A stretch of DNA of 64,000 nucleotides from Catalinimonas alkaloidigena (lineage in GTDB: Bacteria; Bacteroidota; Bacteroidia; Cytophagales; Flexibacteraceae), in assembly GCF_900100765.1 (NCBI RefSeq), contig NZ_FNFO01000001.1:124001-188000 (forward strand). The letters are read 5' to 3'. The notes under the pieces were generated by a model that made no database searches, was not told the origin of the DNA, and saw only the letters and a program-made list of their open reading frames with translations. Made by a program: the position numbers and the translations under genes. Below are positions 25,135 to 35,600 of the stretch, one piece after another. Within the stretch, counting starts at the first letter, position 1; each line of letters starts with the position of its first letter.

Positions 25135-25833
25135 TTAAGTAAGCAGGTCGTACACTTTACGCATGCCGGTGCTGGCTTTTTCGGGAATGGGGTGCAGGTT
25201 GGGACGATAGGAGAGGTAGGGAGTTTCAGGATCGATCACGTAGACCGGCGCAGCCGCATCCACATAATCGACCAGCCCCGCCGCCGGGTAGACCTGCAAC
25301 GAGGTACCCACCACCAGAAAAATATCGGCGGTGACGGCTTCGCGGATGGCGGCATCCATCATCGGCACCATCTCGCCGAACCAGACGATGTGCGGACGCA
25401 GTTGTGCACCTCGCTCGCAGCAGTCGCCCAGGTTCAGCTCGTCGCTGTCCATCGCGTACACCAGTGTTTCGTCGGCGGTGCTACGCGATTTAAACAGTTC
25501 ACCGTGCAGGTGCAGGACGTGCGTAGAGCCTGCCCGTTCGTGCAAATCGTCCACATTTTGCGTAATCACCACCACGTCGTAAAACTGTTCCAGGGCGGCC
25601 AGCAGCTTGTGCCCTTCGTTGGGCTGGGCCTGCCGGGCCGCGCGCCGCCGTTGGTTGTAAAACTCCAGCACCAGCGTGGGGTTTTTGCGCCACCCTTCGG
25701 GCGAGGCGACGTCCATCACGGAATGGCCTTCCCACAGCCCACCTGCTCCCCGGAACGTCCCTAAGCCACTTTCCGCACTGATGCCGGCACCGGTAAGTGC
25801 GACCAGTTTTTGTTTGGGAGAAGAGGAGGGCAT
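25135..25833 (-). CDS. NAD-dependent protein deacylase (sirtuin, CobB class)
   Basis: The product has 232 residues. NAD-binding motifs are GAGISAESGLGTFRG and TQNVDDLHERAG, and the catalytic His lies in HLHGEL. The Tyr and Arg of FYNQRRR match the residues that let SIRT5/CobB-class enzymes remove succinyl and malonyl groups from lysine. The usual two Cys pairs of the zinc ribbon are missing: the region after HLHGEL contains only an adjacent Cys-Cys before LRPHIVWFGE. The gene lies between a HolD-like gene (18 bases) and an aminotransferase (11 bases), so it is probably part of a four-gene minus-strand unit. Confidence 0.93.
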   Translation of the reverse strand: MPSSSPKQKLVALTGAGISAESGLGTFRGAGGLWEGHSVMDVASPEGWRKNPTLVLEFYNQRRRAARQAQPNEGHKLLAALEQFYDVVVITQNVDDLHERAGSTHVLHLHGELFKSRSTADETLVYAMDSDELNLGDCCERGAQLRPHIVWFGEMVPMMDAAIREAVTADIFLVVGTSLQVYPAAGLVDYVDAAAPVYVIDPETPYLSYRPNLHPIPEKASTGMRKVYDLLT

Positions 25834-25851
25834 AGGGAGGGGGTTGTTAGC

Positions 25852-26499
25852 TTAGTGAGGAAACATTTGTTTGAGTTCGCGCCACAGCATCTTCTTGCGG
25901 GCGGTGCTGGCCGCAATGTCGCCAAGACTGTCGACAAACAAAAAGGCCACTTTCTCGGAAGGAATCAGTTGGTAAGTACTGCCGGGTACCGACGGGCGCA
26001 ACCACGACTGGCTTCCGAAACAAAGGATGCGGCGCGGATGCAGGCGCTGCGCCAGCGGCTCCCACGAGATGGGTTGCGCTTGGCAACTGACCAGCGCGAT
26101 GTCGTCGAACGTTAACCCCACGGCGCTCAGGATTTTTTCAAGCAGTTGCCGTCCGTCCGTGTCGATCTGGTCGACGACGACCAGCACCTGTCTGGGGTTC
26201 TGACCCTCGATGTGAAAGCGGATGTGGTCGGGCGTAGCGGGTTCGGGTTGAGGATCGGGCGGGGGCAACGTAGCCTCCACGTCAGGTTCGGTGGTGGGTT
26301 GCGTCGGTGCCTCGGGTGCCGGAGCATCCGTTTGCAATACGGGTGTCGGCAACGCGGAGCGTTGTGGCGCGGTTGGCGTGACCGGCGGCCTCGGAGCGAC
26401 CTGGATCGGTTCCGGCTCGGCTTCGTTCGGAACGACGTAGATCTGTTCTCCCAGAAAACCTGCCAGAAACTTCAACTGTGCCCTTTGTTCGTCGTTCAT
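25852..26499 (-). CDS. Hypothetical protein with HolD-like C-terminal domain
   Basis: The product has 215 residues. A short N-terminal helix (about 1-25) is followed by a long proline-, threonine- and alanine-rich linker (about 28-90) and a compact alpha/beta domain (about 92-215). That domain reads VLVVVDQ, then LLEKILSAVGLTFDDIALVS, then ILCFGS, and ends ARKKMLWRELKQMFPH. The order and spacing resemble the DNA polymerase III psi subunit (HolD) of enterobacteria, including the closing ARxxLWxxI...FFP element. I infer a distant HolD or uracil-DNA-glycosylase-fold relative. No catalytic motif is visible. It is read from the same strand as the sirtuin downstream. Confidence 0.75.
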   Translation of the reverse strand: MNDEQRAQLKFLAGFLGEQIYVVPNEAEPEPIQVAPRPPVTPTAPQRSALPTPVLQTDAPAPEAPTQPTTEPDVEATLPPPDPQPEPATPDHIRFHIEGQNPRQVLVVVDQIDTDGRQLLEKILSAVGLTFDDIALVSCQAQPISWEPLAQRLHPRRILCFGSQSWLRPSVPGSTYQLIPSEKVAFLFVDSLGDIAASTARKKMLWRELKQMFPH

Positions 26500-26581
26500 G
26501 GTTGGACCAAGTTACGGGTTCTGCAACGGACCCACAATGCGCTCGTGGCGGGGTGGAAGGAAAAGTTACGGACGGTATTCG

Positions 26582-27115
26582 TTACGAATCTTCTTTCTTG
26601 TTGACTTCGAAAATGGAGCGCAGTTCGGGCGCGTCTTCGGGTTTCATGCGCCCGGCCAGCACCAGCCGCAACTGCCGCCGTTGCAGGGCGCCGTCGTAGA
26701 GTTCCTGTTCGCGTTCGTTTTCGGGTACGGCCTGCGGCACGTCGATGGGGTGGCCCGTCTGGTCAACCGCCACAAAGGTGAAAAACGCCTCGTTGGTCTG
26801 GTAACGCTTCTGGGCCGGAATGTTCTCGGCAAACACCTCAATGTGCACTTCCATCGACGAGTTGAAGGCGCGCGTCACCTGTGCCTGCAAGGTCACTACG
26901 TAGCCCAGTCCGATGGGCCGGTTGAACGAGACGTTGTCGACCGAGGCCGTTACCACCACCCGGTTGCAATGGCGCTGCGCCGAAATGGCCGCGACAATGT
27001 CCATCAGGTGCATCAGTCGGCCGCCCATCAGGTTATTCAGCGTATTGGTATCGTTGGGCAGGATTAGTTCGGTCATGGTCGAGAAAGACTCCCGACAATA
27101 TTTCTGGCGTTTCAT
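26582..27115 (-). CDS. Acyl-CoA thioesterase, hotdog fold
   Basis: The product has 177 residues. The hotdog-fold signature of the YciA/BFIT type is present: LPNDTNTLNNLMGGRLMHLMDIVAAISAQRH, with the catalytic Asn/Asp region, followed by TASVDNVSFNRPIGLGYVVTLQAQVTRAF, SSMEVHIEVFAEN and EAFFTFVAVD. It hydrolyses acyl-CoA to free acid and CoA. A second ATG at 27076 would still keep the domain complete; the longer form is used because family members usually carry about 13 residues before MTELILP. A good promoter lies upstream (27163-27194). Confidence 0.92.
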   Translation of the reverse strand: MKRQKYCRESFSTMTELILPNDTNTLNNLMGGRLMHLMDIVAAISAQRHCNRVVVTASVDNVSFNRPIGLGYVVTLQAQVTRAFNSSMEVHIEVFAENIPAQKRYQTNEAFFTFVAVDQTGHPIDVPQAVPENEREQELYDGALQRRQLRLVLAGRMKPEDAPELRSIFEVNKKEDS

Positions 27116-27162
27116 GCGATTGATTTCTCGGATCTCAGCAAAAAGGTGGGCAATTCAGGCAT

Positions 27163-27194
27163 CAAAACTAAGCCGAATCTTTCGCTCGGGCCAA
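27163..27194 (-). promoter_or_regulatory. Promoter of the thioesterase gene
   Basis: On the minus strand, TTG (27194-27192) is followed after 21 bases by TAGTTTTG (27170-27163). This matches both the -33 and the -7 elements of Bacteroidota promoters. The predicted start is near 27158, about 43 bases before the gene. Confidence 0.72.
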
Positions 27195-27253
27195 GTTTTG
27201 TCTGCGCAACGGAAGGAGGGAAGAGCGACGTCCACCGCCGCTCTTCTTCCACC

Positions 27254-29338
27254 TTAATCATTTACAATCGGTAAAAAGGCGTAGTCGCGGCCGTAGTCAA
27301 GCATCTGTTGGACAAAGTCGTCCGGGTAACTGATCGTGACGTCGGTGATTTCGCCCGCCGCGTTGGTCACTGGCGTCAGTTTGGGCTGGATAAATCCGGA
27401 ATAAGGGGCGGTGTTCAGCGAGGCGTACCGCTCTTTGACTTCGACCAGCAGCGCCTGATCGACCTTTACGCCGTAGCGTTCTACCAGTGCGCGCGCCGCA
27501 TGGGCATCGCCCTGCGAGATAATCCGCTGGATCTCACGCAGTTCCTGGCCGAAGATGTCGCGGAGGCGTTCGTAATTCCGGACCACAAAGTAGGTTTTGC
27601 CGTCGCGTTCCACCCGTTCGATCACCTTATCGGCTTTGCCTTCTTCGAAGGCCCATCCTGCCACCAGTTGGCGGTTGCGCATATGGTCTTCTTCCAGATT
27701 TTCGCCGGGTTCCAGCCGGTTGAGTTGCTGCATCAGGCCATTGCGGATGTAACGGTCGTATTCGGCCTTGCCCACTTCGAGCGAAGGCATCACACCGATG
27801 TCGACCAGTTTCTGATCGAGCAGGTAATACAGCGCCACCAGGTCGGCACGGGCTTCTTCCAAAGTGGAGGCGTAGTTCTTGAGCGTTTCCTGCGGTGTGC
27901 CCACCCCCGGTTCTACCTGTCCGGACGCGTGGCCGATCACCTCGTGCATGTCGGTGTGCAGCTGGCCGGCCAGAATGCCGTACTCGCGGGCGCGCTGCAC
28001 TTCCTCCGGAGAGGCGGCGAACGCTTCGAGCGACGAACCAGCGGCACTGACGTGGTCGTAGGCTTCCACAATGTTCCCCAATGATACCGACTTGGAGCCG
28101 TACTGCTGGCGAATCCACCGGGCGTTGGGCAGGTTGATGCCGATGGGCGTGGACGGAGCCGCGTCGCCGGCTTCCATCACGACGGTAATCACTTTGCCTG
28201 AAATGCCCTGAACCTGCTTCTTCTTGTGTTGTTCCAGAATGGGCGAATGGTCTTCGAACCACTGGGCCTGATCGCCGATGGCTTTGATGCGCTTGGTGGC
28301 TTCCAGGTCTTTGAACGACACGACCGACTCGTAAGCACCACGGTACCCCAGCGGGTCGCCGTAAACCTCGATAAAGCCGTTGACCACGTCGATGCGCGAG
28401 GCCGTATCGGCCACCCAGAGGATGTTGTACTCGTCGAATTGGCGCAGATCGCCCGTCTGGTAGTAGGCAATCAGTTTGGTAAGTGCCTGCCGTTGTTGGT
28501 CGTTCTCGGCCACTTCTACCGCTTTTTCGAGCCAGGATACGATGTGCGTAATGGCTTCGGAGTAGAGCCCCCCGATGCGGTATTGTTGCTCGATCAGTTG
28601 ATTACCTTCTTTCACCAGGCGCGAGTTGAGGCCGTAGGAAGGAGCGTTTTCTTCGGCTTTTTTGATGAACCGGTCGTAAAACCCTTCTACCTCGCGCTGC
28701 GTCAATCCTTCGCCATAGTAATTATTGGCCGAACCGGAGATCAGGTCGACGCCTTCGTCTTTGTTGACTCGCTTGACATCGACCGCAGGATCGAACAGAA
28801 TGGGCTGCAGGAGCGCCAGCAGATCGTCGACCGTCTCGCCCGGTTGGAGCGGAAGCTGGTCGGCGGGCAGGCTACGCACGGCTTCGGCAAAGAAGTCGTA
28901 CGAAAACGCCGGCATCATTTTTCGGGTCGAGTAGTGGTGGTGAATCCCGTTCGAAAACCAGACCCGCTTGGCGTAGGTCAGCAGTTGCTGGTACGCTTCC
29001 GCATTGCGGTCGCCCTGATAATCGCTTACCAGACGTTCCAGCACCTTCCGGATGCGGAGGTTGTGGCGGTAGTTCTGATCCCAGATGATGTCGCGCCCCG
29101 ACAGAGCAGCCTCCGATAGATAATAAAGGAGTTCTTTCTGCTGGGCCGTCAGGGTTTCGAACCCCGGCACCTGGTAACGCAACACCTGGAGGTCAGCAAA
29201 GCGATCGGCCACGTACTGAAAACCGCTGTCGGGCTGCGCCACGGACGATTCGGCGGCGGGAGGGCGGGAGGTGTCGCAGGCCGAGCACAAAGCTACGAGC
29301 GCAAAAGCGCAGGCAAGGGGGGAAATACGCGTCATCAT
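27254..29338 (-). CDS. Dipeptidyl-peptidase III-like (M49) lipoprotein
   Basis: The product has 694 residues. The N-terminus (LACAFALVALCSACD) is a lipoprotein signal. The zinc site follows the M49 pattern: HEVIGH near residue 464, equivalent to HELLGH, and EEARAD near 494, equivalent to EECRAE. This gives the two His and one Glu ligands plus the catalytic Glu. Family enzymes cleave dipeptides from the N-terminus of oligopeptides. A lipid-anchored version suggests periplasmic or surface peptide use. The start at 29338 (or the adjacent ATG at 29335) is set by the signal sequence and by a TAnnTTTG element at 29366-29373. Confidence 0.9.
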   Translation of the reverse strand: MMTRISPLACAFALVALCSACDTSRPPAAESSVAQPDSGFQYVADRFADLQVLRYQVPGFETLTAQQKELLYYLSEAALSGRDIIWDQNYRHNLRIRKVLERLVSDYQGDRNAEAYQQLLTYAKRVWFSNGIHHHYSTRKMMPAFSYDFFAEAVRSLPADQLPLQPGETVDDLLALLQPILFDPAVDVKRVNKDEGVDLISGSANNYYGEGLTQREVEGFYDRFIKKAEENAPSYGLNSRLVKEGNQLIEQQYRIGGLYSEAITHIVSWLEKAVEVAENDQQRQALTKLIAYYQTGDLRQFDEYNILWVADTASRIDVVNGFIEVYGDPLGYRGAYESVVSFKDLEATKRIKAIGDQAQWFEDHSPILEQHKKKQVQGISGKVITVVMEAGDAAPSTPIGINLPNARWIRQQYGSKSVSLGNIVEAYDHVSAAGSSLEAFAASPEEVQRAREYGILAGQLHTDMHEVIGHASGQVEPGVGTPQETLKNYASTLEEARADLVALYYLLDQKLVDIGVMPSLEVGKAEYDRYIRNGLMQQLNRLEPGENLEEDHMRNRQLVAGWAFEEGKADKVIERVERDGKTYFVVRNYERLRDIFGQELREIQRIISQGDAHAARALVERYGVKVDQALLVEVKERYASLNTAPYSGFIQPKLTPVTNAAGEITDVTISYPDDFVQQMLDYGRDYAFLPIVND

Positions 29339-29365
29339 AAGGAAAGGAAGTTGGTAAACACCTCC

Positions 29366-29373
29366 CAAAAGTA
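29366..29373 (-). promoter_or_regulatory. TAnnTTTG element of the M49 peptidase gene
   Basis: The minus strand reads TACTTTTG, an exact -7 match 27 bases upstream of the ATG at 29338. No well-spaced TTG is seen. Confidence 0.55.
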
Positions 29374-29573
29374 AACGGAATTGCCTGGACTTCATTTCTG
29401 CCGATCGGCCCAACTGAGTAGACGAGCCAAGCGCTACCTTCTGCAAAGTATCCTTTTCCGGTTGATGAATTGTAGAATAAGGGGGTAAATATAACTTTCT
29501 TGACAAACGCGTGGAAACCTCCCCACTGTAATGTTTGCCCCCAAATGGACCATGCTTTCCACTGACACACAGT

Positions 29574-29581
29574 TAGCTTTG
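29574..29581 (+). promoter_or_regulatory. TAnnTTTG element of the giant PKD gene
   Basis: TAGCTTTG is an exact -7 match. Transcription would start near 29586, giving a leader of about 75 bases before the ATG at 29661. No TTG is found at the ideal -33 spacing. Confidence 0.55.
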
Positions 29582-29660
29582 AGTAGGTAAGGTGTTGTTA
29601 CAGCATGGCCTATCTGGCTGTGCATTCCCTGCTTTTAGTAGGATAAATCCAAGGGGATCT

Positions 29661-32600
29661 ATGGATAAAAGGTTTACAGAAAGTAAAAGACTTGGGCTCG
29701 TAGTGTTACTTTTTCTGCTGAGCGCAGCAGGACGCGTATGGGGACAATGTACGATCCAGGACCCAAATACGAACGCGGCCACTACAAATCCGAGCGTTCG
29801 CTATAACTGTCTGACTTCAAGCGGGTCGCCTAACTATAGCCACAGCATTCGTTTCACCTCCAGCGTATCGGGTGTGCTGATCAACTGGGGCGACGGGACT
29901 GCCCCGACGCCTTTCTCGGGTACGATCGCGTCGCACACGTATACCACCGAAGGGATTTTTACCTATACCATTACGGGTTGCAGCGGCATTACGCGGGGGA
30001 TGATTGTCAACGCGGTGCCTCCGGCCGACATCCCTGACCCGGTGTCGATCACCTCACCGGCCGGTACGATCGATAACAAGCGATGTGTGCCGGAAGATCT
30101 GGTGTTCCGCATTCAGCCGCAAGACCCCGACTGGCGCACCAACGCTTTCGCCCAGTACGAAATCAATTGGGGCGATGGCACCACCCAGATGGTGGACATT
30201 CGCAGCTTCCGGCTCGATGCCAACGGCTTGGGGGCTGTTTACGTGCCCGAACCGATCCCGCACACCTACCTGCCCGACCAGGCGGGTTGTTCGCTGATGG
30301 TCAACATCACCTACCGCAATGCCTGTGGCCGTAACCCGAGTACGCCCGGGCGTTATGCGTTCGGCGAGTACTACTTCCTGGACCGGGACTCGGCGATGGT
30401 GACACCCAACCCGGTGATTCTGTGTGACCTGAACGATGTGACGCTGACGGCCACCCCGTTGTTCAACTGTCTGGATTCGACCAACCGCTACATTCGTTGG
30501 GAAGCCATCGAGGACATTACGCCGGGCTGCGGCCCGTTTTCGGCGTTTGTGCCCAATCCGGCTTCGCCTGACCCCAATATTCGCGACGGCTTTCGTCCGT
30601 ACGATGCCAACCGGGTCATCACCATTCCCCGAAGTTGCTTCCGCGACATTGTCTCGGCCGATAGTACGTATATGGTCCGCATGACCATCCGCAACCAGTG
30701 TGGGGACGACGCAGTGGATGTCCCCATCCGCGTGGTGGCCCCCTATCAGCCGGTTTTTTCGGCGGTAGACAACACATGTCCGGGCGCACCCATGACATTT
30801 ACCAACAGCACCCCGGACCCCTATGGCGTCCAGACCTACGAATGGAACTGGGGCGATGGTTCGGCCGTGCAGCGCAGTGGTTCCAGTTCGGTCAATCACA
30901 CGTACACCAGCGGAGGAGAGTACTGGGTGAAACTGACGACCCTGGTGCAGACCAGCTACGGCCCCCAGTGTAGCAAGATCGATTCGATTCGGGTTCGCGT
31001 GCGGGAAACGGTCGGCCCTAGGGTCGTGATCGATCCGAAAGAAGCGTGCGGCAGCCTGACAACCACGCTGACCAACGTCTCGACGTTTGCTGCGGGTGCT
31101 TCCTGGACGAACTGGGAACTGGGCGGCAACACCAATTATAACGGCACCAAGACGTTCCTGCCCTCGCCGGGCACCTACACCAGCGGCAGCACCGGCCAGC
31201 GCGTCATCGTGACTGACCCCAATCCGGCCGACTCTTCGGTGACGATCTTCTACCCCGACTGGGGACGCTACAGTGCCCGGGTGCAGGCCCAGTCGGGCTC
31301 CTGTCCACCCACCTGGTCGGACTACGAGCGGGTCTACATTTATCCCGTGCCGAAGGTCAACTGGAAGATCTCCGACACGGTACTCTGTCTGGGCAACTAC
31401 CTCACCATTCGCGACTCCTCGCGCGTCGACATCCGCTCTTACACCAACGAGCGAGGGCTGGGCAACGACGCCCACCGCATCGACTGGCACCTGGACTTCG
31501 GCGACGGTTCGGCGGCCAAAACCGGGAAGGTATATTCCAGCTGGAACAATGCCGACACCGCCGACTACTACAGCCCTTCCAAGAGCAACCGGATTACGCA
31601 GTACCTGTTTGCCGATACGGGCACCTATTGGGTCAAATACCGGGTCTGGACCGAGCACTGCGAAGCCGAAGACAGCATCCGCATCCGCGTCATCGACAAC
31701 GCCAAACCCAAAATCCAGGTGGTGCAGTCGGGCTGTAGCGATGCGTTGGTGACCTTTGTCAACCAGACCGACACGGTGCCCAACACCGTCTACGAGTGGA
31801 TCATCCGTCGGGGCACCACGCCCTGGGATACGATCCGTACCACCAGCTATGCTCCGTTCGACCACCTGCTGCCCTACTATGGCGTTCAGGCAACCGCGCA
31901 GTACCGCATTCGCCTGCGGACCATCACGGGTACGCCTGCCAGTGGCTATTGCTACGCCGAAACGGCCGATAAAACGATTCAGGTGCGACCTTCCCCGGTC
32001 GCGCGCATTGACGTGCGCCCCAACGAAGGTTGTGGCGATACGCTGGTACTGGGGGGCTCGAGCTTTCAGAACGCGTCTCAGTTCATGCCGGCCAATAGTA
32101 CGTACAAATGGACGTTTGGCAACGGCAACAGCTACGTGGGCGGGGAGTTCGACCCCTTGCCCAGCCAGCAGTACGTCAACACGTCCGACAGCGTACGGTA
32201 TTTTCCGGTCGAACTGGAGATCACCACGCCGGCGGGCTGTGTGTTCCGGGCCAGCGATCAGGTGCGGGTCAACCCCTCAGCGAACCTAAGTGTGCAGGTG
32301 CCCGATACGGTCTGTGCCGGACAGAGCGTCACTCTGACGGCCGAAGGCAATCTGTTGCGCGAAAGCTCCCTGGTGTGGATCATCCGGGGGGCCAGCAGCA
32401 CGGTGGTGACGGGCCGCAAAACGGTCAACTATACCTTTACCAACGGCGGGCTGTTCCCCGTTCCGGTCCAGATCGACCTGTCGGGCAGCAACGCTACCAG
32501 CTGTAGTGGCACCACCACCCGGCAGGTAATCGTGCTGCCGTCCATGAACGTGAACCTGACGGCCCAGCCCTTCTCGGCCTGTGCCGGCACGCCGGTGGCC

Positions 32601-35600
32601 TTCGCAGCGCAGTTTACGCCCGGCGGGCCGGACTCGACCATGTACGGGGCGCTGACCTATACCTGGAACTTTGGCGACGGCAGCCCGGTGGTGAGCAACG
32701 ACCAGGCCGTGATGTACCACGCCTTCGAGAACGTGACGGCCGCGCCGGTGACGCGCACGGTGACCGTCACGGTGCAGGGTGGCTACGGCTGTGGCACTAC
32801 GGTCAGCACCCCGGTAGTGGTGCAACCGGCAGTAGTGGCCGCTTTCGCCCCCGACCAGACCGAAGGCTGTAGCCCGCTGCGGGTGAATTTCACCAACCTG
32901 GCCAGTGGCGGGACGGTGAGCTGGTGGGAGCGGGTCTTGCCGGGCGGGGCCCGCGTGAGCCTGACGCCAGGACCGGGGGGCAACCTGACGCGGACCTTCT
33001 CGAACACGGACCTGAACAACGCGCTTTCCTACGAGATCATGCAGGTGGTGAGCAACGGCAGTTGTGCCGACACGCTACGCGATACCATTACGGTCTATCC
33101 CTACCCGCAGGCCAACTTTACGTATACGTCCGGGGCGAGCTGCAGCCCGGTCACGATTGAGTTCGACCCGGCAACCTCGCAGGGTGGTCGCCGCTACTAC
33201 TGGGACTTCGGCGATGGCACACCGGTGGAAACGCGGAGTTCCAATGTGCCGGTCACGCACACGTTCACCAACTTGGTGGCCACGCCGCAGAACTTCACGG
33301 TGACTTTGCGGGTAGAAAACGACGCGCCCTGGCGCTGTTCCGATGTGGAAACGCAGGTGATTACGGTACGACCTACCGTCATTGCCGCTTTCGACATGGA
33401 TCAGGACGTGAGCTGTAGTCCGCTGGCGGTCCAGTTCGGTAACCGCTCCAGTGCGGCGGCCAGTCGCTTTCTGTGGGAACGACGGCAAATCAGTCCGTCT
33501 TTGAGTCCCTGGGAATTTTTGTCGACCCAAGCCAATCCGAACACGACGTTTGAAAGCAGATCTGAAACGGACACCACCTGGTACGTGATCCGGTTGCTGG
33601 CACAGGACAGCGACGGCATTTGCGAAGCGGAAGCTTTCGACACCGTAGCCGTGTTGCCCAAACCTTCGGTAGTCTTTACGGCCTCGCCGGCTGAAGAATG
33701 TGCCAACGTTAATCTCGAACTCGACAATACCGGTACCACCGGCGGAACGCACTTTGCCTACTACCGCCGCTTTGTCCACGCCGACAGTACCTGGCGGCTA
33801 TTTCACCAGGCCACCACCACAACCTCGAACGTAATCGAGGTATTCGAGAACTATACGCTAAACACACAGTTTTACGACATAAAACTGGTCGTCACCAACG
33901 GTAACATCTGTCGCGATTCCCTCACGCGGCGTATCACCGTGAAGCCTTACGTACAGGCAGGCTTTACGATGGATGTGACAACGGGCTGTACGCCGCTACA
34001 GGTCACGCTGACCAACACGTCGACGACAAGTGCCAAAGCATTTTACTGGGATTTTGGTGATGGTACTACGCGGAGCACCGGCTCACGCGCACCGTTTATC
34101 CATACGTTCAGCAACTTCTTTTCGGACCGGGATACCGTCTACACGGTACAACTGGTGGCTGGAGACAACACAACAGGCTGTTTCGATACGCTCCGGTTGC
34201 CGGTCCGAATTTATCCGCAGCCGCGTGCCCGCATTGTCGCGAACAATCCGCCGTCCTGTAGCCCTGCAACGTTCGAGTTCGATCCTAGCGGTTCGGTCGG
34301 AGGAGATGTAATCGATTGGAGTATCGATGGCTGGACGTTAACCACCACCAGTCGTTCCAAAGTAACCCGCCCGCTGCGCAATACGTCGAATGCTCCCCGC
34401 GAGGTGTGGGCTTACCTGACGGTTAGAACCACTTCGGGTTGTCAATCGGTAGACAGTGTGAAAGTCACCATTCAGCCGGAAGTGACGGCTTCTTTCACGG
34501 CTCCCCAGGATACCACCTGTACGCCGCGTCAGGTACAGTTTACCAACACCTCGACGGGACCCTACGATCAGTCGTCGTGGCAGTTTATGCATCCGCAGGA
34601 GGGACTGATAACCTCTACGGCACAGCATCCGCTGGTTACGTTCAACAACACCACCGACGGATTCATTGCCATTCCGGTGCGGCTGGTCGTGTCGCGTTCT
34701 CTCTCGCCGCAGTGCCCTTCGGAGCCGTACCTGGATACAATCTACGTAGCGCCTAAACCGCGCGCCCGCTTTGTGGCCAGCGATCCCGGCTGTGGCTCTA
34801 CCGAAGTTACGTTTACCTACCAGGACAAAGCGCCCGGGGCCAACGGCGAAACTTATCAGTGGTACATCGGCACTACACTCGTGGCTACCAGAACTGCCGC
34901 CAATGCCGGAGCTTCGTACAAGTATCCGTTCAACAACACTACCTCGGGGCTGCAGAACTACATCGTGCGCCTGGTCACCACCAACCGCTGGGGATGCGAC
35001 CGCGAATTCCGTGATACCATTCAAGTGCAGCCGCAGGTAACGGCTCGCTTCGACTCAGTGCCCGATGGGTGCGGTGAGTATACCGTCACCTTCGTGAACC
35101 GGTCGGTCAATGCACGGAATTTTGTGTGGGATTTCGACGATAACACCACCAGCACCGACAGAAACCCAACGCATACCTTCCCGGGCGAAGGCGTCTACAC
35201 AGTCAAGCTGACGGCATGGTACATGTCGGACAGCACGGACGATGTATGCGTAAAAGAGTACACTCAGGTGATACGAGTGGCACCGAAACCGAAAGCCGAC
35301 CCGAAGGCGACGCCGGTGACGTGTAGCCCGCAAACGTTTACGTTCAGCTACGGAGCCCTGCAAACAGCCGGCGTAACCCGGACCTGGAAGCTGCACAACG
35401 GCGAACGCGTGACGGCAAACGACAACGCCTCGTTCACCCGTTCGTACGTGAATACAACCGCCGTCCCTCAGGTAGTCCGCGAGTGGCTGGTGGTGCGATC
35501 TGCGGCAGGGTGCCTTGATTCGGCTTACGTCGACATCACGATCAACCCCAATGTGGAAGCAGGCTTTACGTACGAAGCCGATGGCTGCTCGCCAAGAAAC

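Larger units (their letters stand above)
29339..29660. other. Divergent intergenic region with two promoter elements
   Basis: The 322 bases between the M49 peptidase gene and the giant PKD gene hold one TAnnTTTG element in each direction (29366-29373 minus, 29574-29581 plus). I see no other coding sequence or RNA gene in it. Confidence 0.6.

Noticed and set aside
30054-31865. Long minus-strand open frame (603 codons) opposite the PKD gene
   Set aside because: It is the mirror of GC-rich coding sequence, with no known motif and low-complexity Val/Gly/Arg composition. Similar shadows lie at 38532-39701 and 57831-59381.
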